Positions 26,663 through 34,410 of a DNA stretch of 64,000 nt are shown in pieces. This stretch comes from Nitrospira sp. GTDB taxonomy: Bacteria > Nitrospirota > Nitrospiria > Nitrospirales > Nitrospiraceae. Position 1 is the stretch's first letter. Each line of letters starts with the position of its first letter. A program made the translations under genes and the position numbers. The notes under the pieces were generated by a model. The model was not told the origin of the DNA. It saw nothing but the letters and a program-made list of their open reading frames with translations, and did not search any database. The stretch covers positions 731,222 to 795,221 of the forward strand of contig SWDS01000006.1 of NCBI GenBank assembly GCA_005116745.1. Reading direction: 5' to 3'.

Positions 26663-26928
26663 TGTCCGACCCTATCGCCCAACGCATGATGGGGAGTGTT
26701 CTATTCGCCGTACTCATGAGCGTTTCCGCTACAATCGCCCAGATTGTATTCACCTCATGAATCTCTTTCGATGCACGCGCCTGCGATCGGAAGATGTGCG
26801 TAACAGGTGTATTCATAGAGGGAATAGGGGCGCGTCTTGCAATCAAACAGGACCATGGCACACTCTTGCGCTCTGCGCCTCACGCTTGCTTGTTTTTCCC
26901 GCGATCGCCCCGCTATACTCCTGCTCTT

Positions 26929-27219
26929 ATGAGTATTCGAAAAGGCGGCGGGGAATGGGAGCCGATGTTGCTCGGGGTCGAGGCCAGGCTTTGCCGGGTG
27001 TGCCAGGACAATCTCTATCGGGACAAAACGATGCTCCGAGGAGGCTGGTCTCGCTGCACGCTCTGTGACGAATTCGTCCATTACAGTTGCCTCGCCAGTG
27101 GAAAAGTCTCCTTTCTGAAAGCCCGGCCACGGGTGTGCAAAACCTGTCGTTCGGTTCAGGAGGGGACAGTCGCTCCTTCTTTGAAGAAGGATGGGCCTCC
27201 TGTGGCAGTTCCGTCATGA
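26929..27219 (+). CDS. Small PHD-like C4HC3 zinc-finger protein
   Basis: The 96-residue protein holds one cross-brace-type zinc motif: C22-x2-C25-x17-C43-x2-C46-x4-H51-x2-C54-x15-C70-x2-C73. The order and spacing match PHD/RING-variant (C4HC3) fingers, which bind two zinc ions and are chiefly eukaryotic. The tryptophan usual before the last Cys pair of PHD fingers is absent. The tail (about 75-96) is disordered in character. A frame extending upstream to 26794 lacks this coherence. The family is not recognised; it could be an anti-toxin-like or RNA-binding regulator, but nothing in the sequence settles it. Confidence 0.6.
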   Translation: MSIRKGGGEWEPMLLGVEARLCRVCQDNLYRDKTMLRGGWSRCTLCDEFVHYSCLASGKVSFLKARPRVCKTCRSVQEGTVAPSLKKDGPPVAVPS

Positions 27220-27359
27220 ATTCCTGTTCGTCGTCTCGTCCTGCGCCCTTGCGCCTGGGACGGTTCAGTGTCTTCTCCAACGCCATTCAGCGTGTGAAGG
27301 TCCTGTTGGTCTTGCTGGCCGGCATCGGGCAAAAGCGGTTCTGCTCTCCTTCCGTGTGA
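27216..27359 (+). CDS. Possible 47-residue peptide coupled to the zinc-finger gene
   Basis: An ATG at 27216 overlaps the preceding stop (ATGA) and opens 47 codons encoding a basic peptide with a hydrophobic stretch (VKVLLVLLAGIG). The overlap is typical of coupled genes, but the product is short, arginine- and serine-rich at its start, and unsupported by any family. It may be chance. Confidence 0.25.
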   Translation: MNSCSSSRPAPLRLGRFSVFSNAIQRVKVLLVLLAGIGQKRFCSPSV

Positions 27360-27428
27360 TCACGATGCCCGGTCAGCTGAACATTGATGCGCAAACCGTA
27401 AGCCGCGTGACGGCTGATTGAAACCATT

Positions 27429-27800
27429 ATGGCGCAGGTTATCCGAAGTGGGGCCTTTCTTCAGCAGTGTTGGTCTGTGCACCCTCTGTGTGTGACCGCT
27501 AAGCGAATGACAGATGAGAACGCGTTGGTTCTCATCTGCAGTTCATGCAAGTCGGCTCACTATCTGACGGTCGCTACAGTCACGTCGCACGCTGCCTCGG
27601 CCCAACACATAGCGGGAGCAGGCACTTCACGAGACGAGCCGCCGGGTGAAGAGTTCCTCAAGGCTTGTGTTGCAACTCATCATGCCTCTTTAACGCTCCG
27701 TGAGATGGATGTCTTTCAGGATCTGGTGCGGCTGCGTTGTGCCGACTGCCGGCGACTATACGAACTGAGGGTTTCGGCGTTTGAAACACGCTATAAGTAA
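27429..27800 (+). CDS. Unrecognised protein with tandem C-x3-H / C-x2-C zinc-type modules
   Basis: The 123-residue protein contains the same arrangement twice. In the first, F10-L-x2-C14-x3-H18 is followed by C37-x2-C40 inside ALVLICSSCKSAHYLTV. In the second, F76-L-x2-C80-x3-H84 is followed by C104-x2-C107 inside LVRLRCADCRRLYELRV. The Cys-to-Cys distances are 23 and 24 residues. This looks like an internal duplication of a single zinc-binding unit, separated by a Gly/Ser/Thr/Pro linker. No known family is identified. It follows the PHD-like gene and may belong with it. Confidence 0.6.
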   Translation: MAQVIRSGAFLQQCWSVHPLCVTAKRMTDENALVLICSSCKSAHYLTVATVTSHAASAQHIAGAGTSRDEPPGEEFLKACVATHHASLTLREMDVFQDLVRLRCADCRRLYELRVSAFETRYK

Positions 27801-27845
27801 TCGGGAGCTGAGAGGAAGAGAGTATCTTCCCTTCACATCCCTGCC

Positions 27846-28469
27846 ATGATGTCCCACGCTACTGTGTTCACCGATGACGAGACTGTGCTGCTGGCCGACG
27901 CACAGTTCTTTCGGAAGAAAGCTGCGATCACGACAAAAATACGAGCCATGCTTGAGGCCACGCATGACGCATTGCAGAATGAGCTGGCAGGTCTGTCGCT
28001 TGTCGCCCCTCCTGATTTCAATCCACACCTCCATCAGCTGGTCAAAGGCGAGCATCTGGAAGATTTCCCGTATCAATATCTGGATTGTCCTAAACACTTC
28101 TCCGGCGGGAACACGTTCACGTTCCGGACGCTGGTTTGGTGGGGACATCATGTGGCCTATGCGCTCTTGCTGGAAGGCTCGGAGATCGGGCGATACAAGC
28201 GCCAGCTACTCGGTCGATTTCATCAGCTCGCCGGCAAAGACCTCGAAATTTCGCTGGCCCCATCGTTATGGGAGTGGAAATGCGGGGAGGGCTATACGCT
28301 GCCGATCACTCATGACCGGAAGGCCCAGATTGCTGCCGTGCTGGCTGAACGGTCGTTTCTGAAGGTCGTTCGCTGTGTGCCTTTGGGTGATCCTCGAGTA
28401 CAGGAGGGTCAGTTGGCTCAGCTGGCGTGCGAAACCTTTCGGGCACTGTTTCCCCTCGTCACCCCGTAA
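27846..28469 (+). CDS. Protein of unknown function
   Basis: I do not recognise this 207-residue soluble protein. It begins with an acidic, helical region (FTDDETVLLADAQFFRKK, about 8-50). A Trp/His-rich middle (FTFRTLVWWGHHVAYALLLEG, about 92-112) and a C-terminal SLWEWKCGEGYTLPI segment with a conserved-looking turn follow. There is no signal peptide or membrane helix. It is preceded by the tandem zinc-module gene, 45 bases away on the same strand, and followed by a lipoprotein gene. Confidence 0.55.
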   Translation: MMSHATVFTDDETVLLADAQFFRKKAAITTKIRAMLEATHDALQNELAGLSLVAPPDFNPHLHQLVKGEHLEDFPYQYLDCPKHFSGGNTFTFRTLVWWGHHVAYALLLEGSEIGRYKRQLLGRFHQLAGKDLEISLAPSLWEWKCGEGYTLPITHDRKAQIAAVLAERSFLKVVRCVPLGDPRVQEGQLAQLACETFRALFPLVTP

Positions 28470-28551
28470 CTTATTTATCCTAATTGTCTCCGGCACCAAA
28501 CTTGGGTAGACTGGGCCGCCACTCTTTTTGACCTTTGACCGGGAGGAGCCT

Positions 28552-29208
28552 GTGAAGCAATCGTCATTGCGTGTTGTGGGCTGTGCCATCATGATGGCGA
28601 CCATGCTGGCCGGCTGTAGGGGAACCGGAGAGGTGCGGTATCTGGATTTGCGTGAGAAGCCGCCGATGGTGCAGGTGACCGACATCGAGCCGGTCAAGAT
28701 CGTCATTGAACCGTTTGACGATCGACGGGCAGACAAGAGCCGTGTGGGCACGCGCACGCATCTCTGGGGCGGCACCACGCAGTTCGATGTGTTGGGTGAT
28801 CGGCCTGCAGGCGCGATCACGCAGCGACTCGCCGATCGCTTAAAAACTCGCGGGTGGCGAGATCGGGTGTGGAATGTGCGTGTGGCTCCGGTCGGGTCTG
28901 CCACGGATGCTGATATTATCATCAGCGGGCAGGTGCAGGATTTTTCCGTGACCGTGAAGAGCCGCGTCTTGTCCACCGTCATTGATACCAGCAGCCGGTT
29001 GACGGTTCAGGCTCGGAATCTCGTCGACCGAAGCACCACCATTCGTACCATTGAAGGGGGTCGGAGTCGAACGGTGTTCTGGTTCAATGAAGATGACGTG
29101 CGTGAACAACTGGCGGCGACTTTGAAAGACGGACTGGATCGGCTGATCGCCGACACGACGATCGACAACAAGGCGTTGCGCCCAGCGCGCCGCCTCCTGC
29201 AAGAGTGA
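28552..29208 (+). CDS. Lipoprotein with YajG-like domain
   Basis: The 218-residue protein has a lipobox (TMLAGC) so it is anchored in the envelope. The mature part has an alternating-strand pattern (PVKIVIEPFDDRRADKSRVG, ITQRLADRLKTRGWRDRVWNV, DADIIISGQVQDFSVTVKSR) similar to YajG-type lipoproteins of unknown role. The GTG at 28552 follows a strong GGGAGGAG site; an ATG at 28528 would lie before the site. A C-terminal helix-rich part (VREQLAATLKDGLDRLI) follows. Confidence 0.65.
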   Translation: MKQSSLRVVGCAIMMATMLAGCRGTGEVRYLDLREKPPMVQVTDIEPVKIVIEPFDDRRADKSRVGTRTHLWGGTTQFDVLGDRPAGAITQRLADRLKTRGWRDRVWNVRVAPVGSATDADIIISGQVQDFSVTVKSRVLSTVIDTSSRLTVQARNLVDRSTTIRTIEGGRSRTVFWFNEDDVREQLAATLKDGLDRLIADTTIDNKALRPARRLLQE

Positions 29209-29289
29209 ACTATTGTGACGCAGTCGTGAGAGGCGCTGTGCGCCTGAGCGGTGACGGCACCCGCAATCTATTGTCAAGGATCCTCCAGA

Positions 29290-30351
29290 GTGCGTGAGCG
29301 GCGATGGGAAACGACGGCACCACTAACCTTCGGTCAGGCGCTTGCCGTCGGGGACCGACTCGCCACGCTCGGGCTCAAGTCGGTCTCGCCTGCCAGCGAC
29401 GTGATCTGCTACGTGGAGGAATGGGCTGTCGAGTCCGCTGATGACTTCGATCAGCTAGATCCCTGGGCGACGGAAGATGTCACGCTGGTGCATATGCGTG
29501 AGCAGTGGCGCGGCGACTTTTTCCTTCTGTCTGGAGCCTATCATACGGTCTACGAGCGCTTTCAGGATATCGGCACCTACTGCTCTATCAGCCATCCGTG
29601 GCGCATCCGAGACGTGCTGCGGTTTCATGAGCAACGTGGCATGTTCTGGATCGGGTTCCGGCATGCGCACTCATTCATCCGGATCCGCCTTCAAACGCAG
29701 GAGGTCATCACGCCAGGTGAAACACGTGGTGATATCGAACGGGCTCGCTGGTTGGACGAGCGGCGCGCCGCATTTCTGGAAGCCATCGCTATCGTGAATG
29801 TGCCGGTTGAAACCTCTGTCGAAAAGAATGCGGTGGTGCTCAAGTCGGCTGATACGTCTGTTCCATTTTTCTGCTCCTGGCCCGATGCGTTTGGTCCCTG
29901 CCAGTTCGAGTACAACACGTCCGATGCATTTGAGTTCCTGGTGCCGGCCAGCAAGCTCGCGGAGACATTCGGCCCGGAACCGGCCGGTGTTCGAGCCTAT
30001 CTGACAGGGTTTTCCGAAGCGGCACTGACGGAATTCCAGCAGATCGAGCCTGGAGCACGGCTTGCCTATCGGTGCTCAGTGCATTGTCCATTGGATGATC
30101 TCCCCGAAGTGCTGCAGGCGATTCAACCGCACGGCCTTCTGTACGCCACGCTCTGTGAATTTCAGACACAGGAGCTCTTGCCCGAATCGGACGATGCCTC
30201 CGCGATCATTGGCATTGTCGGGGTCAACGGACAGTTCAAGATCGAAGTGCGTCTCAATCAGGCACCCCTTCCCGAAGAAGCGATGGCGCCCTGGTTGGAA
30301 CGGGTGATCGGTCATCCCGTTGCCTACGCTCCGTTGCCCGCATTTGTGTGA
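29290..30351 (+). CDS. Protein of unknown function
   Basis: The 353-residue soluble protein is not recognised. It shows a mixed alpha/beta character, and the first half contains a conserved-looking aromatic segment (RFQDIGTYCSISHPWRIRD, near 95-115). The second half has a strand-rich end (GIVGVNGQFKIEVRLN). No signal peptide, membrane helix or catalytic motif is clear. The GTG at 29290 has AAGGA nine bases upstream; a GTG at 29251 is an alternative. Confidence 0.5.
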   Translation: MRERRWETTAPLTFGQALAVGDRLATLGLKSVSPASDVICYVEEWAVESADDFDQLDPWATEDVTLVHMREQWRGDFFLLSGAYHTVYERFQDIGTYCSISHPWRIRDVLRFHEQRGMFWIGFRHAHSFIRIRLQTQEVITPGETRGDIERARWLDERRAAFLEAIAIVNVPVETSVEKNAVVLKSADTSVPFFCSWPDAFGPCQFEYNTSDAFEFLVPASKLAETFGPEPAGVRAYLTGFSEAALTEFQQIEPGARLAYRCSVHCPLDDLPEVLQAIQPHGLLYATLCEFQTQELLPESDDASAIIGIVGVNGQFKIEVRLNQAPLPEEAMAPWLERVIGHPVAYAPLPAFV

Positions 30352-30610
30352 CAGGATGCTGAACAAGGCCTCCAACGTTCTTCATCGCCTCGAAAAAATC
30401 TTCAATGGACCCCAGAGGGTATGCCTCCAATAATGTTCTTGTCCGCGGCCTCGCTTGGGATAAGGCGCGTCTTGGCGCGCCGGGGTAGGGCGGGTTGATG
30501 AACGACGACTGTTTTGAGCATCCCGAGAATCCGTCTTCGACATGGTGTGGGTTGCCGCACGATTCGGCATGTGCGTTGAATAATCAAACAAGATTTCGCA
30601 CAGGAGCGGC
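30352..30610. repeat. Possible degenerate intergenic repeat
   Basis: This 259-base gap includes a self-similar GGCGCG-containing stretch near 30471-30482. It looks like a dispersed non-coding repeat, but no second copy occurs in this window, so this is a guess. No supported gene lies here. Confidence 0.25.
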
Positions 30611-31717
30611 ATGAGGCCCCTGGTAAAGATTCAGTCCGTTCTCGCCAAACCGTTCATGCCGGCCGTGTTTTTTCTCTCGGGTGTGACCTATGACACGCTG
30701 ACGCTTACACGGATCGACCGGTTGCTCGATAATTTGATCTTGCTGCTCTATCTGGTCTTGCTCGGTGCGTTAATCGTTTTGACCGGACGAGTGGGTGTCG
30801 CTGCGGTAGAGGGTGACGAGCAGGCCAGTACTCCGGGCCTAGTCCAGAAGCTGGTCCAGGCCAGGCCCTACTATCCAATGGCCATGCAGTTTCTCTTGGG
30901 CGGCCTGTTCAGCGCCTATACCATTTTCTATTCGAAAAGCGCCACGTTCACCGGTACCGCGGTCTTCTTTGCCCTGCTGATTCTGCTCTTGGTGGCCAAT
31001 GAGTTTTTGCGTGACCGACTGTCAAATCTGCGATTGTTGATCAGTCTCTATGCGGTAGTCTGTTTTGCGTTCTTCACGTTCTTTTTGCCCGTCATCACTG
31101 GCGTCATGAATGCGGCGATTTTTGTGATTGGGGCCATCGTGAGTGTCGTGGTGACGTTGCGCGTGGCTCAGCTGATCTATCGGAATAATCTCGATCGATC
31201 GCGACGTGAAGCCATTGGGGTGGCGGTTCCTGCCGCGGCACTGATCGGCATGCTGGTCGGATTCTACTTTCTGAATTGGATTCCGCCCGTGCCGCTCGCG
31301 ATGAAGTTCGGCGGGATGTATCATGAGGTTAAGCGAACCGGTGACCAGTTTGAATTGTCGTTTGAGAAGCGGTGGTATCAAGTCTGGAAACGTTCAGATA
31401 CGACCTTCCCGGAAAATGAGCCGATCTATTGCTTCACCGCTGTGTTTGCGCCGGTTGATCTCCACACCACGATCTATCACCACTGGTACTACCGTCCGAA
31501 CGACAGCCGACCGTTTACACATGCGGACAAAATCCCGCTCAAGATCTCAGGTGGACGCGAGGGCGGGTATCGGGCATACAGCTTCAAGCAGGGCCTGGAT
31601 CCAGGCGATTGGCGAGTCGATATCGAAGCGGCCGACGGCCGTATCCTCGGACGGGTGTCAGTGACCGTTGAGGGCCAACGTGAAACAAATCCGAGGTTGG
31701 CAACCCTGTCCTATTGA
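30611..31717 (+). CDS. Membrane protein with C-terminal DUF2914 domain
   Basis: The 368-residue protein has six or seven helices in its first 235 residues. A C-terminal DUF2914 domain follows (about 265-350), recognisable by ISGGREGGYRAYSFKQG and PGDWRVDIEAADGRILGRV. DUF2914 is a small beta-sandwich of unknown binding partner, probably on the periplasmic side. The downstream FKBP gene starts nine bases after the stop, so the genes form an operon with DUF1499 and perhaps PilZ. Confidence 0.8.
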   Translation: MRPLVKIQSVLAKPFMPAVFFLSGVTYDTLTLTRIDRLLDNLILLLYLVLLGALIVLTGRVGVAAVEGDEQASTPGLVQKLVQARPYYPMAMQFLLGGLFSAYTIFYSKSATFTGTAVFFALLILLLVANEFLRDRLSNLRLLISLYAVVCFAFFTFFLPVITGVMNAAIFVIGAIVSVVVTLRVAQLIYRNNLDRSRREAIGVAVPAAALIGMLVGFYFLNWIPPVPLAMKFGGMYHEVKRTGDQFELSFEKRWYQVWKRSDTTFPENEPIYCFTAVFAPVDLHTTIYHHWYYRPNDSRPFTHADKIPLKISGGREGGYRAYSFKQGLDPGDWRVDIEAADGRILGRVSVTVEGQRETNPRLATLSY

Positions 31718-31726
31718 CCGTTGATC

Positions 31727-32134
31727 ATGAAACAGTTGAGTGGTCTCACGTTACTTGAAGAGCGGGAAGGGGATGGACGCGTAGTTCAGATAGCCGACCG
31801 TGTCGTCTATAACGTGCGGCTCTACCTGAACAAGGGAGATGAGGTACTACTCAATGAGAAACAGGTGGAGTATGTGCCGAAAGAGAAGATCCGGATCCAG
31901 GACGGCGTCACGCTGATCGATCGTACTGTCACACTCGGTCGTCGTGAAGTGATGGCCGGCATCGAGCATGGGTTGATTGGCATGAAAGTCGGCGGCTATC
32001 GGAAGGTGCGCATTAGCCCCCATTTGGCCTATCGGGACAAAGGTCTTCCGGAGCTCATTCCGCCGGATGCGGTGCTGGTGGTGGAGATTTGGTTGCGGGC
32101 GGTGCTGGAAGCGAGTACAGTGCGGGCCCAATGA
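31727..32134 (+). CDS. FKBP-type peptidyl-prolyl isomerase
   Basis: The 135-residue protein is a single FKBP domain: the flap and core strands (RVVYNVRLYLNKGDEV), the bulge GIEHGLIGMKVGGYRKV and the end RISPHLAYRDKGLP with a final VVEIWLRAV strand. These enzymes interconvert Xaa-Pro bonds during protein folding. It has no signal peptide, so it is cytoplasmic. The start at 31727 (MKQLSGL) is preferred over 31721, with its stop overlapping the DUF1499 start (ATGA). Confidence 0.88.
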   Translation: MKQLSGLTLLEEREGDGRVVQIADRVVYNVRLYLNKGDEVLLNEKQVEYVPKEKIRIQDGVTLIDRTVTLGRREVMAGIEHGLIGMKVGGYRKVRISPHLAYRDKGLPELIPPDAVLVVEIWLRAVLEASTVRAQ

Positions 32135-32493
32135 GCCAGCGGACTCTTCCTCCTTGCCCCTCCAGCCCCAACTGCGTGTCGACTCAGGCGACCGATACGC
32201 AGCATGCCATTGCGCCTCTCCAGTACAAGAAGGCTCGGGCAGAAGCAAAAGAGGCCTTGAAAGCGGCCATTGCGACCTTGCTGCGGATAACGCTGGTTGA
32301 AGAGGACGAGGCGTATCTCCATTACGAGTTCACCAGTCTGCTACTCCGCTTCGTCGATGATGTAGAGTTTCTCTTTGATGAAACCACGAAGACAGTTCAC
32401 TTTCGGTCGGCTTCCCGCACGGGCCACAGCGATCTTGGTGTCAACCGCAAACGGATGGAACAGGTACGAGCTCTGGTGGCCGGGAAGATCTAG
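32131..32493 (+). CDS. DUF1499 family protein
   Basis: The 120-residue protein matches DUF1499: LPPCPSSPNCVST near the start and the HYEFTSLLLRFVDDVEF and VHFRSASRTGHSDLGVNR segments of the family, with the conserved Cys pair. The function is unknown. Its ATG overlaps the FKBP stop, so the two are coupled. It lies between FKBP and PilZ genes. Confidence 0.88.
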   Translation: MSQRTLPPCPSSPNCVSTQATDTQHAIAPLQYKKARAEAKEALKAAIATLLRITLVEEDEAYLHYEFTSLLLRFVDDVEFLFDETTKTVHFRSASRTGHSDLGVNRKRMEQVRALVAGKI

Positions 32494-32561
32494 CTATTTC
32501 GCCAATTGTCTTTGGTACGCCCTATCCTCCTGTTATGATTTCGGCGACAGGAGGCTCATGT

Positions 32562-32885
32562 ATGGGATTTAAGCGCAAGCAATCACGGGTGCTGAGTGGG
32601 CGTATCGGCAGGTTGCAACGAGGAACTCTCGTGGTCTCTTGTACAGTGGTCGATGTCAGCGATTCGGGTGTGCAACTTGAAAGCCGTTTGGTAGTGAAGC
32701 CAGGGGAGATCGTACAACTTTTGATCGAGTGTGGAAAAGAGGAGACTCTCACGTGTGAGGTAGAGGTCGTACATGTGCGTGCGCCAAAGATAGGCGCAAA
32801 AATCACGTCGATCACCCCCGAGAATCAAGCACGGTTCGCCCGCATGCTTGACGATGATGTGCAGAACGCATTTACGCGACATTAA
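32562..32885 (+). CDS. PilZ-domain protein
   Basis: The 107-residue protein is one PilZ domain. It has the RxxxR motif (RKQSR, residues 4-8) and the DxSxxG motif (DVSDSG, near 32-37) that bind cyclic di-GMP in active family members. The start at 32562 has GGAGG seven bases upstream. It is one of five small PilZ proteins in the window and may be a stand-alone c-di-GMP effector for motility or surface behaviour. Confidence 0.85.
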   Translation: MGFKRKQSRVLSGRIGRLQRGTLVVSCTVVDVSDSGVQLESRLVVKPGEIVQLLIECGKEETLTCEVEVVHVRAPKIGAKITSITPENQARFARMLDDDVQNAFTRH

Positions 32886-33171
32886 GTGTGGCGGGCCGCT
32901 TATTTCCGCGACATCATTCGATCGAGTGCCTCATTTAAGCCAGCCACAGTAGAGTACTCGCCCTGACTCCATAGGTGAGTTCAGAAGACTTGTCCTTTTC
33001 CCCTCCTCTCGTTGCTCGCAAAACATCCGTAATCCATTGATGTTATGCCTTTCTCTCATTCTTGTCTGGGAGAGGACGCAACGCTGTGCCAGTTGGTTCA
33101 CCTGTCACTATAGTCTGGGTGGCTTGGAAGGGTTCCCAGGAGTGAGGTGGGGCTATTCGTGAAGAACCGGG

Positions 33172-33363
33172 TTAGTGGGCTGGTGTCTGAGGCTTCAGTC
33201 CCAGCCGGCGCGTATGTTGGAAAACGCACTTAGGGCAGGTGTAATGAATGAATTGGTTGCCGCCCACGAGCCGCTTCCGCATAAGCACCTTGCACCACGT
33301 GCAGAGGCGTTCGGGTAGCTCGATTCGAGGTGTGTCTCGGATGAGGTCTGGAGAGGATGACAT
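33172..33363 (-). CDS. Small zinc-ribbon-type protein
   Basis: The 63-residue product has a C-x2-C pair (LCTWCK) and a second CPKC after a basic loop (MRKRLVGGNQFIHYT), the spacing of a compact zinc ribbon. The family is unrecognised. An ATG at 33399 would extend the product by 12 residues. No strong ribosome-binding site is visible at either start, so the call rests on the motif. Confidence 0.5.
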   Translation of the reverse strand: MSSSPDLIRDTPRIELPERLCTWCKVLMRKRLVGGNQFIHYTCPKCVFQHTRRLGLKPQTPAH

Positions 33364-33534
33364 AGGAGGTATTGTCCCTGAGAGATGAAACCTTGTCAAC
33401 CGATTGATAGGGCTTTTTCACCAGAGCCGAAAATTTTTCCACCCCTTCACATGCGAGAGAAACAAATCATGGTATAGTTCACGCATGGTAGTCTTCATGT
33501 GCTCAACCTCCTTACAGAAAGGGCACCCCCCTCT

Positions 33535-33975
33535 ATGAGTACCTCGGCTAGTTCCGAGTCCACAATCTTACCATCCAACGCCCCTGCGGCTGCTGCCCGA
33601 CCAGTTCAAGACATGGTGGGAAGCGGTAAGGCATGGGGACTTTGCACCGCCGTTGACCTCCACGATTGCAATCCCAAACTTATCCGAGATGCGGACTATA
33701 TCAAGCGCTACGTTGTTGAGCTGTGTGAGCTCATCGACATGAAGCGTTTTGGTGAATGTCAGGTCGTCGATTTTGGCGATGGACCTGTGGCCGGCTACTC
33801 CATGGTGCAGTTGATCTCCACCTCGTTGATCAGCGGCCATTTCGCGAACGAAACCAATCACGCCTACCTCGACATTTTCAGTTGCAAGGGGTATGACCCC
33901 GCAGTGGTCGAGTCGTTCTCGAAGGAGTTTTTCGGTGCCAGTCGGAGTGTTGCGACCGCCACACTCCGGTACTAA
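33535..33975 (+). CDS. S-adenosylmethionine decarboxylase-like (SpeD-related) protein
   Basis: The 146-residue protein matches the class 1B AdoMet decarboxylase fold. The residues that make the enzyme self-process and work have the expected spacing: Ser97 (the pyruvoyl precursor), His102 five residues later and Cys117 twenty residues after Ser97, in the context STSLISGHF...LDIFSC. Normal members read (E)ESHxxIHT; here Glu before the cleavage Ser is Thr and His after it is Leu. It may therefore act on another substrate than AdoMet. No spermidine synthase is nearby. A strong hairpin follows. Confidence 0.72.
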   Translation: MSTSASSESTILPSNAPAAAARPVQDMVGSGKAWGLCTAVDLHDCNPKLIRDADYIKRYVVELCELIDMKRFGECQVVDFGDGPVAGYSMVQLISTSLISGHFANETNHAYLDIFSCKGYDPAVVESFSKEFFGASRSVATATLRY

Positions 33976-33998
33976 ACCCTTCTTTTGTGTTGACCGTG

Positions 33999-34029
33999 CT
34001 TCGGGGGCGTGAGCATAGCGCCCCCGAAG
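33999..34029. terminator. Hairpin terminator after the SpeD-like gene
   Basis: A perfect 11-bp G/C-rich stem (33999-34009 with 34019-34029) with a nine-base loop lies 23 bases after the stop, followed by a short T stretch. It separates this gene from the SCP2 gene. Confidence 0.65.
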
Positions 34030-34065
34030 GCTTTAACCATTTGTTGCCATAGGTATTGTCTTCAC

Positions 34066-34404
34066 ATGAAAGCCACGACTGTCAGAGAGGTGTTCGACTC
34101 CCTCCCATCAAAACTTGATCAGGATGCCGCTGAGGATCTTGAGGCTGTCTACCAGTTCGACCTCCGTGGCAACCAAGGCGGTCAGTACCATCTGCTGGTG
34201 CACAATGGGACCTGCATCGTGAAGGATGGAACGCATGCCGATCCGCATGTGACTCTCTCGATGACTGGAGAGGATTGCATTGGGATCCTGAACGGGCATC
34301 TCAGCGGAATGACGATGGCGATGTCGGGGCGTTTGCAGATTGCCGGGGATATCGGACTGGCTATGCAGCTGAAGTCCTTGTTCCCAAACATTGTCGAGCG
34401 TTAA
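34066..34404 (+). CDS. SCP2 sterol-binding-type domain protein
   Basis: The 112-residue single-domain protein matches the SCP2 (sterol carrier) fold: FDLRGNQGGQYHLLVHNGTC, PHVTLSMTGEDCIGILNGHLSGM and FGRLQIAGDIGLAMQL-type motif (MSGRLQIAGDIGLAMQLKSLF). These domains bind hydrophobic ligands, though the ligand in bacteria is often unknown. The start at 34066 (MKATTV) is preferred; an upstream ATG at 34009 overlaps the terminator. It ends six bases before the stop of the convergent RND pump gene. Confidence 0.85.
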   Translation: MKATTVREVFDSLPSKLDQDAAEDLEAVYQFDLRGNQGGQYHLLVHNGTCIVKDGTHADPHVTLSMTGEDCIGILNGHLSGMTMAMSGRLQIAGDIGLAMQLKSLFPNIVER

Positions 34405-34410
34405 CGCAGG

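Noticed and set aside
26637-27068. A 143-residue plus-strand frame rich in Arg and Cys
   Set aside because: It overlaps the PHD-like gene in another frame and has a random composition.
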